A DNA stretch of 7,012 nucleotides from Thermoplasmata archaeon (GTDB lineage: Archaea > Thermoplasmatota > Thermoplasmata > Sysuiplasmatales > Sysuiplasmataceae): positions 1-7,012 of the forward strand of contig JAJYOM010000081.1 of NCBI GenBank assembly GCA_021796175.1. The letters are read 5' to 3'. The notes under the pieces were generated by a model. The model saw only the letters and a list, made by a program, of their open reading frames with translations. It made no database searches and had not been told where the DNA came from. Both the position numbers and the translations under genes were made by a program. This document shows, in pieces, positions 1-5,491 of the stretch (within the stretch, counting starts at the first letter, position 1; each line of letters begins with the position of its first letter).

Positions 1-518
1 GAACCGTCCGCCCGCTTGAGGAATTCGAAAGTGGCCCGCCATCACCGATGGCGATAGAGCTTTCACGCGTTGTGGACAGGGGAATAAGGGAGAGCCAGAT
101 GATCGATCTGGAAGCACTTTGCATAGAGGCGCAGAAGGAAGTCTGGGTGCTCTATGTTGATGTCTACGCACTTGACTATGACGGTAACCTTTTCGACGCC
201 TCTTCCATTGCAGCGGTTGCTGCACTGAAGAACACCATTGTACCGGCCAAACGTTTCGGAAAGGGCGACGACTTTTCACTTCCGCTCCGCTCGACGCCGA
301 TATCATGCACAACTGTGAAGATTGGGGATTATCTCGTTGTCGATCCAACGCTCGAAGAAGAGGAGGTTTCCTCCGCCCGTCTGACCGTGGCAACTGATGA
401 AAATGGTGATTTGCGGGCGATGCAGAAGGGTGGCACAGGTTACTTTACATATGATGAGGTACAGAGGGCCATTGAAATGTCGATTGAAGCAGGCAAGACA
501 ATCAGGAACAAGCTGTGA
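1..518 (+). CDS. rrp42: Archaeal exosome complex subunit Rrp42, 5' truncated
   Basis: This is the C-terminal part of the RNase PH-like exosome subunit Rrp42. In the archaeal exosome, Rrp42 alternates with Rrp41 in a hexameric ring that degrades or tails RNA 3' to 5'. Rrp42 is the non-catalytic partner and helps bind RNA. The reading frame is open from the window edge (first full codon at position 3) to TGA at 516-518, about 171 residues of a family usually near 260. The stretch with ESGPPSP, then AIELSRVVDRGIRES and IDLEALCI, is the family signature, followed by VWVLYVDVYALDYDGNLFDA, typical of the central RNase PH fold. The ATG at 48 lies inside this conserved block and is not the start. It is the first visible gene of a plus-strand operon, with rpl37Ae 10 nt downstream. 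By analogy with other archaea, rrp41 probably lies just upstream. The identification is confident. Confidence 0.95.
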   Translation, partial: TVRPLEEFESGPPSPMAIELSRVVDRGIRESQMIDLEALCIEAQKEVWVLYVDVYALDYDGNLFDASSIAAVAALKNTIVPAKRFGKGDDFSLPLRSTPISCTTVKIGDYLVVDPTLEEEEVSSARLTVATDENGDLRAMQKGGTGYFTYDEVQRAIEMSIEAGKTIRNKL

Positions 519-522
519 GGTG
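517..522 (+). promoter_or_regulatory. Shine-Dalgarno site for rpl37Ae (GAGGTG)
   Basis: GAGGTG overlaps the rrp42 stop codon and lies 6 nt before GTG 529. It matches the archaeal anti-Shine-Dalgarno sequence. Its spacing favours GTG 529 as the start over the in-frame GTG at 520, which lies inside the site itself. Confidence 0.7.
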
Positions 523-528
523 TCCTTT

Positions 529-795
529 GTGTCAAACTCAGCAAAGAAAATAGGTTCGGTTGCGAGGTACGGTCCACGGTACGGTGTCCGGATAAGATCA
601 AGGATTCTGGAGGTGGAGAAGGAACGTGCGAAGAAGATTGCCTGCCCAAAGTGCGGCGTCTCTGCTGTGAAGAGGGAGGCTACGGCCGTCTGGAAGTGCC
701 GGCATTGCGGTTACAAATACGCCGCAAGGGCTTATTCTGCTTCGGCAAGAAAACTGATAGTGCCCTCTTCAGAGGGCAAAAAAGAGGATGCTTGA
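529..795 (+). CDS. rpl37ae: 50S ribosomal protein L37Ae (eL43), zinc-binding
   Basis: This is a small zinc-finger protein of the large ribosomal subunit, 88 residues from the chosen GTG start. A basic N-terminus with the family pattern RYGPRYGVRIR (about residues 13-23) leads into a C4 zinc finger, CPKC at 39-42 and CRHC at 57-60, followed by GYKYAARAYS. The family is usually 70-95 residues, so the gene is complete. GTG 529 is chosen because a GAGGTG site sits 6 nt upstream. An upstream ATG in this frame (397) lies inside rrp42 coding sequence and would add about 44 non-homologous residues. The stop abuts the rpoP start with no gap. Pairing with exosome genes and rpoP is the usual archaeal arrangement. 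Confidence 0.95.
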   Translation: MSNSAKKIGSVARYGPRYGVRIRSRILEVEKERAKKIACPKCGVSAVKREATAVWKCRHCGYKYAARAYSASARKLIVPSSEGKKEDA

Positions 796-930
796 ATGTA
801 TAAGTGCTTAAGATGTGGTGAACCAGCCCGTTCAGGTGTTAACACTGTCGGTTTGCAGTGCGACAAGTGCGGCTCAAAGATATTTGTCAAGGAAAGGCCG
901 AATGTCAAGAAGCAATTGATTTCGAAATGA
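796..930 (+). CDS. rpoP: DNA-directed RNA polymerase subunit P (Rpb12/Rpc10 homologue)
   Basis: This is a 44-residue zinc-ribbon subunit of archaeal RNA polymerase, equivalent to eukaryotic Rpb12 (Rpc10). In the enzyme it stabilises the assembly around subunits D, L and N and supports open-complex formation. The protein starts MYKCLRCG and has a CxxC at residues 4-7 and a second CxxC at 22-25. The IFVKERP stretch at 29-35 is the conserved C-terminal block of the family. ATG 796 directly follows the rpl37Ae stop (TGAATG), and GAGGATG at 784-790 could serve as its ribosome binding site. The TGA at 928-930 overlaps the pcc1 start as ATGA, which suggests translational coupling. Length and cysteine layout fit the family, so the call is firm despite the small size. 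Confidence 0.95.
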   Translation: MYKCLRCGEPARSGVNTVGLQCDKCGSKIFVKERPNVKKQLISK

Positions 931-1211
931 TGTCCTGCAGGCACACAGCCCGGCTTTACTTTCCTGTCGACGAGGCAATTTATCTTAGAGAGGTACTGGG
1001 CCCTGAAATCGACAGGGAGACGCCGAAATGCACCGTGGTGTGGAGCGATGAGGGGAACGAAGGATCCCTGGAAATAAGGGCGGAGGATATCAGTGCCCTT
1101 CGCGCTGCTCTCAATTCATATATGAGGTGGATATATCTTGCTCTTGACGTCCGGAAGAAAGCGGCGGGACAAGCCAGCTTGAATCCAGGAGGCGACTCCA
1201 GCAATGAATGA
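927..1211 (+). CDS. pcc1: KEOPS complex subunit Pcc1
   Basis: Pcc1 is the small dimerising subunit of the KEOPS complex (with Kae1, Bud32 and Cgi121), which makes the universal N6-threonylcarbamoyl-adenosine at position 37 of ANN-decoding tRNAs. The product is 94 residues from ATG 927, or 93 from the adjacent ATG 930. The pattern is an N-terminal strand (TARLYFPVDEAIYLREVLGPEI), a middle strand pair with TVVW and LEIRAEDISALRAALNSYM, and a C-terminal helix, RWIYLALDV, which is the best-conserved part of the family. The tail after about residue 75 is a polar extension. The start is set by the ATGA overlap with the rpoP stop; an in-frame GTG at 858 lies inside rpoP and is rejected. The last codons overlap the prefoldin start by 8 nt. 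Confidence 0.9.
   Translation: MMSCRHTARLYFPVDEAIYLREVLGPEIDRETPKCTVVWSDEGNEGSLEIRAEDISALRAALNSYMRWIYLALDVRKKAAGQASLNPGGDSSNE
1187..1192 (+). promoter_or_regulatory. Shine-Dalgarno site for pfdB (AGGAGG)
   Basis: AGGAGG lies inside the 3' end of pcc1, 11 nt before ATG 1204. It is a strong match but slightly far from that start. It would be 20 nt from the next in-frame ATG (1213), so it favours 1204. Confidence 0.6.
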
Positions 1212-1566
1212 TATGAGCCCAAAGTTACAGAGCCAGATTTCACAGTACCAGCAGCTTCAGCAGCAGATACAGGTTCTCTCCAGCCAGCGCTACCAGCTGG
1301 AGGCTCAGTCGAAGGAGGTTTCCAAAGCAGTCGAGGAGCTCAATGGTCTCCAGCCGGATGCTGCAATCTACAAGAATGTAGGCTCCCTGATGATAAGGGC
1401 GAAGGACAGGGATACGATCCTTAAGGACCTTACTGAACAGAAGGAGACCCTCGACGTAAGGGTGAAGTCTCTTGAAAAGCAGGAGAAGCATCTGCGTGAG
1501 AGGTATCAGTCACTTCAGGATGAGCTATCCAGGGTGCTTGGTCAGAAGAAGGATGAAACACCTTGA
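1204..1566 (+). CDS. pfdB: Prefoldin beta subunit
   Basis: This is the beta subunit of archaeal prefoldin (GimC), a cytosolic holdase of two alpha and four beta chains that captures unfolded proteins with its coiled-coil tentacles and passes them to the thermosome. At 120 residues it is full length. A glutamine-rich N-terminal helix (about 5-48, including QYQQLQQQIQ) is followed by the beta-hairpin segment with AAIYKNVGSLMIRAKDRDTIL (about 53-73). A C-terminal helix follows (about 74-112) with ETLDVRVKSLEKQEKHLRERY, the family's most typical block. ATG 1204 overlaps pcc1 by 8 nt and has AGGAGG upstream; ATG 1213 is an alternative that loses three residues. Its stop overlaps the TTG start of the next gene. 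The long heptad pattern and archaeal operon context leave little doubt. Confidence 0.95.
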   Translation: MNDMSPKLQSQISQYQQLQQQIQVLSSQRYQLEAQSKEVSKAVEELNGLQPDAAIYKNVGSLMIRAKDRDTILKDLTEQKETLDVRVKSLEKQEKHLRERYQSLQDELSRVLGQKKDETP

Positions 1567-2528
1567 TACCTTACGGGCATCAGGAAGTATCACTTGGTGA
1601 GTTTTCAAAACTCTTGTCTGAGGGAAATTTTGTAGTCGCGCTGCACCGGCACGCTGATCCTGATGCAGTCGGTTCAGCCTTTGCGATAGCATCATGCTTT
1701 CATGCATCGGGCATCTGGGCTCCAGGAGGATTTGACAGAAATGGACTGGCCCTTGCCCGATTCCTCGGCCTTTCCTTTCTGCCGTCCCCTGCAGGTGCAC
1801 GTCGTCTTCTGGCGGTGGATACGAGTGACACTGCACAATTCGACTCGGGGAGAGAAGCTGGAATGGAAGTGCTGCTTCTGGACCACCATTTCAGCTCTCC
1901 TCCAGTGATGGCAGACATCTACTACCTTGACATGAAATCAAGATCCTGCAGTGAAATTGTTCTTGACCTAATAGACTCTTCAGGTGCTGCCATAGGTGAA
2001 AGGCAGGCCATTGCTCTCCTGTGGGGTGCAATCTCCGATACAGGACGGTTCAGGAGGGGAGATGCCAGTACCCTTCAGAAATGCTCCAGGCTACTCAGCA
2101 TCAGCGGTATTGACATGGAGCATGCACTGTCTATCACAGAGGAACAGCGGGACACTCCCGAACTGATTGCTGTATTCAAGGGACTGGAAAGAATGAAGCA
2201 TGCCCCGGCTGGAAGGTACATGATATGCTGGAGCGGCGTGTCCTCGTATGAATCAGCTGTTGCCTCGGCAATGGTTTCAGCAGGCGCAGATGCTGCTTTT
2301 GTGGCATCTGACAGGGACGGCGATGTGCGGCTGTCCGGAAGGGCATCGCAGAGGGCGGTAAATGCCGGTCTGAACCTCGTACGCGTTTTTGCAGCCGTTT
2401 CGGTTGAATTCGGTGCATCAAGCGGGGGTCATGCAGGAGCTTCGGTGATTGAGGCAAGGGGTGATCCCGAGGCGCTTATCAATGCCTGTGTGAAGGAATG
2501 CACATCCGCGCTGGCCTCACTGGGCTGA
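1563..2528 (+). CDS. DHH/DHHA1 family phosphoesterase (RecJ/NrnA-like)
   Basis: This is a 321-residue two-domain phosphoesterase of the DHH superfamily, which hydrolyses phosphodiester bonds in short oligonucleotides, single-stranded DNA or cyclic dinucleotides using two metal ions. The metal-site motifs are intact: HADPDAVGS (30-38), VDTSD (85-89), DHH (107-109) and SDTGRFR (158-164). A C-terminal DHHA1 domain ends in GGHAGAS (288-294), the usual substrate-binding motif. Size and layout fit NrnA/oligoribonuclease-like enzymes better than full RecJ, but the substrate cannot be read from the sequence. The TTG start at 1563 forms a TTGA overlap with the pfdB stop and has AAGGATGA 6 nt upstream; no in-frame ATG exists before the first motif. 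This is the last gene of the operon. It stops 2 nt from the stop of the opposing pntB. A DHH gene after prefoldin is a recurring archaeal order. Confidence 0.88.
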   Translation: MIPYGHQEVSLGEFSKLLSEGNFVVALHRHADPDAVGSAFAIASCFHASGIWAPGGFDRNGLALARFLGLSFLPSPAGARRLLAVDTSDTAQFDSGREAGMEVLLLDHHFSSPPVMADIYYLDMKSRSCSEIVLDLIDSSGAAIGERQAIALLWGAISDTGRFRRGDASTLQKCSRLLSISGIDMEHALSITEEQRDTPELIAVFKGLERMKHAPAGRYMICWSGVSSYESAVASAMVSAGADAAFVASDRDGDVRLSGRASQRAVNAGLNLVRVFAAVSVEFGASSGGHAGASVIEARGDPEALINACVKECTSALASLG

Positions 2529-2530
2529 CT

Positions 2531-3895
2531 TCAGAGTTTCTTGAGCTCCTGTATTACCTTGCCCACAGATTCCTGCGCATCGCCATATAGCAGCTTCGTA
2601 TTGTCCGCATAGAACAGTTCGTTCTCTATTCCGGAGAAACCCTTGCCCTGTCCCCTTTTCAGCACGATGACATTTTTCGCCTTGTCAACATCGAGAATTG
2701 GCATGCCAGCCAGAGCACTTCCCGCCCTTCTCGCTGCCGGATTGACCACATCGTTTGCGCCTATCACCAGGACAACATCCGTGTTGGGGAAGTCAGCGTT
2801 TATCTCGTCTCTGTCAAAAAGCCGATCGTATGGAACGCCTGCTTCCGCCAGCAGCACATTCATGTGGCCCGGCATCCTGCCCGCCACCGGATGTATTGCG
2901 AATTTTACCGGTATGCCCTTTGACTCGAGCAGATCGGTGAGTTCCTTCACCTTCTGCTGTGCCTGCGCCACTGCCATTCCGTAACCTGGTGCTATGATGA
3001 CGCTGTTTGCGTAAGCCAGGAGTACGGCGGCATCCTGGGGCTGGATTGGCTTCATTGTGCCTGTGATGCCCGTTGTCACCTCTTCCTTTGCGCCAAACGC
3101 ACTGAAAAGCACGTTGCCAATTGAGCGGTTCATTGCCCTCGCCATGAGCAGCGTCAGGAGCGAGCCTGCTGCACCCACCAGCGTTCCTGCTACAACCATT
3201 GCAAAGTTCTCAAGCGCAAAACCGTCCATTGCGACTGCAATTCCGGTGAGTGCGTTATAAAGTGAGATTACAACAGGCATATCCGCGCCGCCTATTGGCA
3301 AGGTCATCAGTATGCCGTACCCGACAGCGAGAACGAAGAACGGAAGGAGCGTGCTGAACCCCAGCACATGCGGGAAAAGTATCAGGACGCCGAATGCTAT
3401 TGCCGCAAGGAGGACAACGATGTTCACCACCTGCTGGCCAGGATAGGTTATCGGCTTCTGCCTCATCCAGCCCTGCAGCTTGAGAAATGCAATCACACTG
3501 CCGGCTATTGAAACACTTCCTATGGCAGCACCAGTCACGGCAAGCGCAGAGCTGGACAGCACAGCGGTGCTCTTCAGCAGTTCGACGGCGGCAATTGCAC
3601 CTGCGGCGCCACCGCCCATGCCGTTGTAAATGGCAACCATCTGCGGCATGTCAGTCATGGCGACCCTCTTTGCAGCTATCCAGCCGATGCTGCCGCCTAT
3701 CACGATGCCGACAATGATAAGAATCAGGTTGTGCATTCCTGGGTAGAGGAAAGTCACAACGACAGCGAGCGCCATGGCGCCGCCGGCCCAGACGATGCCG
3801 CTTCTCGCTGTTTTAGGATGGCTCATTCTGTGAAGTCCCACGATAAAGAACAGAATCGTGATGATGTAGACAGGGTCATACAGATCGGGAAGCAT
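2531..3895 (-). CDS. pntB: NAD(P) transhydrogenase subunit beta
   Basis: This is the beta subunit of proton-translocating transhydrogenase, which couples proton entry to hydride transfer from NADH to NADP+. It has 454 residues, close to the 460 or so of bacterial PntB. About residues 1-260 form the membrane domain II, with several hydrophobic helices (for example 8-20, 33-51, 56-76, 116-139, 158-178, 183-200, 231-252). About 285-454 form the NADP(H)-binding domain III. Its signatures are GYGMAVAQAQ (304-313), IHPVAGRMPGHMNVLLAEAGVPYD (334-357), GANDVVNPAA (379-388) and DVDKAKNVIVLKR (402-414). Two details differ from E. coli: Asn91 stands where E. coli has the channel His91, and KRGQGKGFSG replaces KRSMNTGYAG in the NADP 2'-phosphate loop. 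It starts 2 nt after pntA2, with an AGGGGA ribosome site inside that gene. Confidence 0.97.
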   Translation of the reverse strand: MLPDLYDPVYIITILFFIVGLHRMSHPKTARSGIVWAGGAMALAVVVTFLYPGMHNLILIIVGIVIGGSIGWIAAKRVAMTDMPQMVAIYNGMGGGAAGAIAAVELLKSTAVLSSSALAVTGAAIGSVSIAGSVIAFLKLQGWMRQKPITYPGQQVVNIVVLLAAIAFGVLILFPHVLGFSTLLPFFVLAVGYGILMTLPIGGADMPVVISLYNALTGIAVAMDGFALENFAMVVAGTLVGAAGSLLTLLMARAMNRSIGNVLFSAFGAKEEVTTGITGTMKPIQPQDAAVLLAYANSVIIAPGYGMAVAQAQQKVKELTDLLESKGIPVKFAIHPVAGRMPGHMNVLLAEAGVPYDRLFDRDEINADFPNTDVVLVIGANDVVNPAARRAGSALAGMPILDVDKAKNVIVLKRGQGKGFSGIENELFYADNTKLLYGDAQESVGKVIQELKKL

Positions 3896-3897
3896 AT

Positions 3898-4197
3898 TCA
3901 GTTCCCCTTCCTGGACTTGCCCTTTTCAAACATCTGCAGTATTCTCTCAGTTACTGCATACCCGCCGGTAACATTCAACGCACCCATGACCACCGCGATG
4001 AAACCTATCGCCTGCTCGAGCGGCGTAGTGGCCAGGCCGAGTTCTATCATACCGCCGACAAGCACAATGCCGTGTATGAAATTGGAGCCGGACATCAGCG
4101 GTGTGTGAAGTATCACCGGTACTCTGGTAATGACTTCATAGCCGGTAAAAGCCGCAAGCAGCGCTATGTATATGCTGATATACAGAATTGAAATCAT
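3898..4197 (-). CDS. pntA2: NAD(P) transhydrogenase subunit alpha 2 (membrane part)
   Basis: This is the small membrane subunit that makes up the alpha side of domain II in three-subunit transhydrogenases; in E. coli it is the C-terminal part of PntA. It has 99 residues with about three hydrophobic helices (roughly 3-22, 39-58 and 61-82) and a basic tail. The signature VPVILHTPLMSGSNFIHGIVLVGG (26-49) matches the conserved HTPLMS segment, and GGYAVTERILQMF closes the domain. His42 lies in NFIHGI, where E. coli PntA has Ser. This is the proton-channel histidine position of Thermus-type enzymes and complements Asn91 in the neighbouring PntB. Its ATG overlaps the pntA1 stop as ATGA, and GAGGGA inside the end of pntA1 can serve as ribosome site. 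Co-translation with pntA1 and pntB is very likely. Confidence 0.95.
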   Translation of the reverse strand: MISILYISIYIALLAAFTGYEVITRVPVILHTPLMSGSNFIHGIVLVGGMIELGLATTPLEQAIGFIAVVMGALNVTGGYAVTERILQMFEKGKSRKGN

Positions 4198-5333
4198 TTC
4201 TTTCCCTCTGCGAGCTCCCTTGTCTGCTGGTGCCTGATTTCCCCGCCCTGCACGAAGGCGCTTCCCTTGAGTATCTCGTCGTCGAAGCTGCCAACAAGGT
4301 CGCCCTTCCTGTCTATGAGCAGTTCCAGGAAAGACTGCAGGTTCTTCGCATACATCTGGCTTGCATGAAACGGTATCTGGCCGGGAAGATTCACAGGACC
4401 AGCAATCGTTATGCCGTTGTAAACAATCGTCTCGCCGGCCCTTGTGAGTTCGCAGTTTCCACCTGTCTCTGCAGCGAGATCTATGATGACGGACCCTGGT
4501 TTCATTTTCTCAACCATATCCTTTGTGACTAATTTCGGTGCCTTCCTGCCCGGTATGTTCGCAGTGGTGATGACTGCATCCGCCTGCGATACGGCATCAT
4601 TTACCATCGCCTGCTCCTTCACTTTTTCCTCAGGCGTGAGTTCCCTTGCATATCCGCCAGCTGCCTCCGCGTCAATCTGGAGTTCGAGAAATTTCGCGCC
4701 AAGGCTCCTTACCTGTTCCCCGGCAGCTCTCCGGACATCGTATGCCTCGACCATAGCACCAAGCCTTCTTGAGGTCGCAATAGCCATGAGGCCGGCTACT
4801 CCCGCTCCCAGAACCAGAACCTTTGCCGGCCTTATCGTACCGGCAGCGGTGGTAAGCATAGGCAGCAGCCTTGGCAAATAATCAGCTGCAAGCAATGCTG
4901 CTTTGTAACCGCCTATTGTGGACTGGGAAGAAAGCGCATCCATGCTCTGCGCCCTTGTTATTCTGGGCACAAGTTCAAGTGCAAACGCTGAGAGCTTCTT
5001 CTCCTTCATCTTTCTTGCACCATCAATATTTCTTCCCGGATTCATGAAGCCGATTACTATCGCGCCCTCCTTCATCCACTCCATTTCATCCGGCAGCGGC
5101 GGCTGGACTGAGAGCAGTATATCGGCCGTAGAGAACAGTTTTGAACGATATTCTGCTATTTCGGCGCCCGCAGAGCGGTACGCCTCGTCCGTGTAGTAAG
5201 CTGCCTCACCCGCCCCCTTCTCAACGTTCACTCTGACACCAGACTTGACAAGCCTTGAAACAACATCCGGGACCAGCGCAACCCTCTTTTCCCCAGCTGC
5301 TGTTTCCTTTGGCACGGCAACTGTTATGGCCAT
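4194..5333 (-). CDS. pntA1: NAD(P) transhydrogenase subunit alpha 1 (NAD(H)-binding)
   Basis: This is the soluble domain I of transhydrogenase, which binds NAD(H) at the cytoplasmic face and exchanges hydride with domain III of PntB. At 379 residues it is close to the separate alpha-1 subunits of Rhodospirillum-type enzymes (about 384). The N-terminal part begins with ITVAVPKET and EKRVALVPD. The catalytic loop PRITRAQSMDALSSQ (123-137) carries Arg124, Gln129, Asp132 and Ser135, equivalents of the known Arg-Gln-Asp-Ser set. The NAD Rossmann motif is GAGVAG (176-181), with Asp199 after the second strand, as expected for NAD rather than NADP. PGSVIIDLAAETGGNCE and GPVNLPGQIPFHAS are further family blocks. 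It resembles alanine dehydrogenase, but the pntA2-pntB context settles the identity. ATG 5333 follows GGGTGA by 8 nt, and a box A lies about 45 nt further upstream. Confidence 0.96.
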   Translation of the reverse strand: MAITVAVPKETAAGEKRVALVPDVVSRLVKSGVRVNVEKGAGEAAYYTDEAYRSAGAEIAEYRSKLFSTADILLSVQPPLPDEMEWMKEGAIVIGFMNPGRNIDGARKMKEKKLSAFALELVPRITRAQSMDALSSQSTIGGYKAALLAADYLPRLLPMLTTAAGTIRPAKVLVLGAGVAGLMAIATSRRLGAMVEAYDVRRAAGEQVRSLGAKFLELQIDAEAAGGYARELTPEEKVKEQAMVNDAVSQADAVITTANIPGRKAPKLVTKDMVEKMKPGSVIIDLAAETGGNCELTRAGETIVYNGITIAGPVNLPGQIPFHASQMYAKNLQSFLELLIDRKGDLVGSFDDEILKGSAFVQGGEIRHQQTRELAEGKK

Positions 5334-5341
5334 TCTTCAAT

Positions 5342-5347
5342 TCACCC
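5342..5347 (-). promoter_or_regulatory. Shine-Dalgarno site for pntA1 (GGGTGA)
   Basis: Read on the minus strand, GGGTGA sits 8 nt before ATG 5333 and matches part of the archaeal GGAGGTGA consensus. It supports this start and implies a short leader rather than a leaderless mRNA. Confidence 0.6.
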
Positions 5348-5348
5348 G

Positions 5349-5367
5349 GTTTCGAAATTGCCGAAAC
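5349..5367 (-). promoter_or_regulatory. Inverted repeat at the pntA1 transcription start, possible operator
   Basis: GTTTCG and CGAAAC form perfect 6-bp arms separated by 7 nt. They lie between the putative box A (5376-5384) and the Shine-Dalgarno site, covering the expected transcription start near 5354. That is the usual place for an archaeal repressor site, though a short leader hairpin or chance is also possible. The bound factor is unknown. Confidence 0.4.
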
Positions 5368-5375
5368 TATCAGGG

Positions 5376-5384
5376 TTTAAATAT
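5376..5384 (-). promoter_or_regulatory. Box A (TATA) promoter element for pntA1A2B
   Basis: On the minus strand this reads ATATTTAAA, the most A/T-rich patch of the intergenic region. Its centre is about 47 nt before ATG 5333. Transcription would start roughly 25 nt downstream, giving a leader near 20 nt that still includes the GGGTGA site. This suggests the pnt operon has its own promoter instead of relying on tyrS read-through. No strong BRE is evident. Confidence 0.55.
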
Positions 5385-5456
5385 CTATGCGACTTGGCTC
5401 GTGCAATATTTCCTCTGGCATCATGACTTCACTGTCGTGTTCTCGCCTGCAACAGG

Positions 5457-5485
5457 GCTATACAGGAGTTCACTTGTGCTATACA
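5457..5485. repeat. Two direct copies of GCTATACA, 21 bp apart
   Basis: GCTATACA occurs at 5457-5464 and again at 5478-5485, a start-to-start distance of 21 bp, about two helical turns. Both copies lie between the tyrS stop and the pnt promoter, 73 to 109 bp upstream of the box A in the pnt direction. The spacing would put a regulator dimer on one DNA face, but an 8-bp repeat could also be chance. Confidence 0.35.
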
Positions 5486-5491
5486 ATGAGA

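Noticed and set aside
48..518. ATG 48 as the start of the first gene
   Set aside because: The frame is open back to the window edge and the residues before it (EESGPPSP-type region) are conserved Rrp42 sequence, so this Met is internal.
397..528. Long N-terminal extension of the L37Ae frame
   Set aside because: It overlaps rrp42 in another frame, has no L37Ae similarity, and the ribosome site points to GTG 529.
858..926. GTG-started longer form of Pcc1
   Set aside because: It lies within rpoP, including the second zinc-binding CxxC, and adds residues unlike Pcc1; the ATGA overlap at 927 is the better start.
4444..4881. Antisense open frame of 145 codons opposite pntA1
   Set aside because: It mirrors the codon pattern of a strongly conserved gene and shows no recognisable domain. 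Similar antisense frames at 2643-2984, 3057-3260, 3731-4108 and 4188-4532 are rejected for the same reason.
4194..5333. Alanine dehydrogenase as the identity of pntA1
   Set aside because: The fold is shared, but the RAQSMD loop and the adjacent pntA2 and pntB identify it as transhydrogenase.
5446..5456. CCTG-CAA-CAGG hairpin as a tyrS terminator
   Set aside because: The stem is only 4 bp and no U-tract follows on the minus strand, so it is too weak to call.
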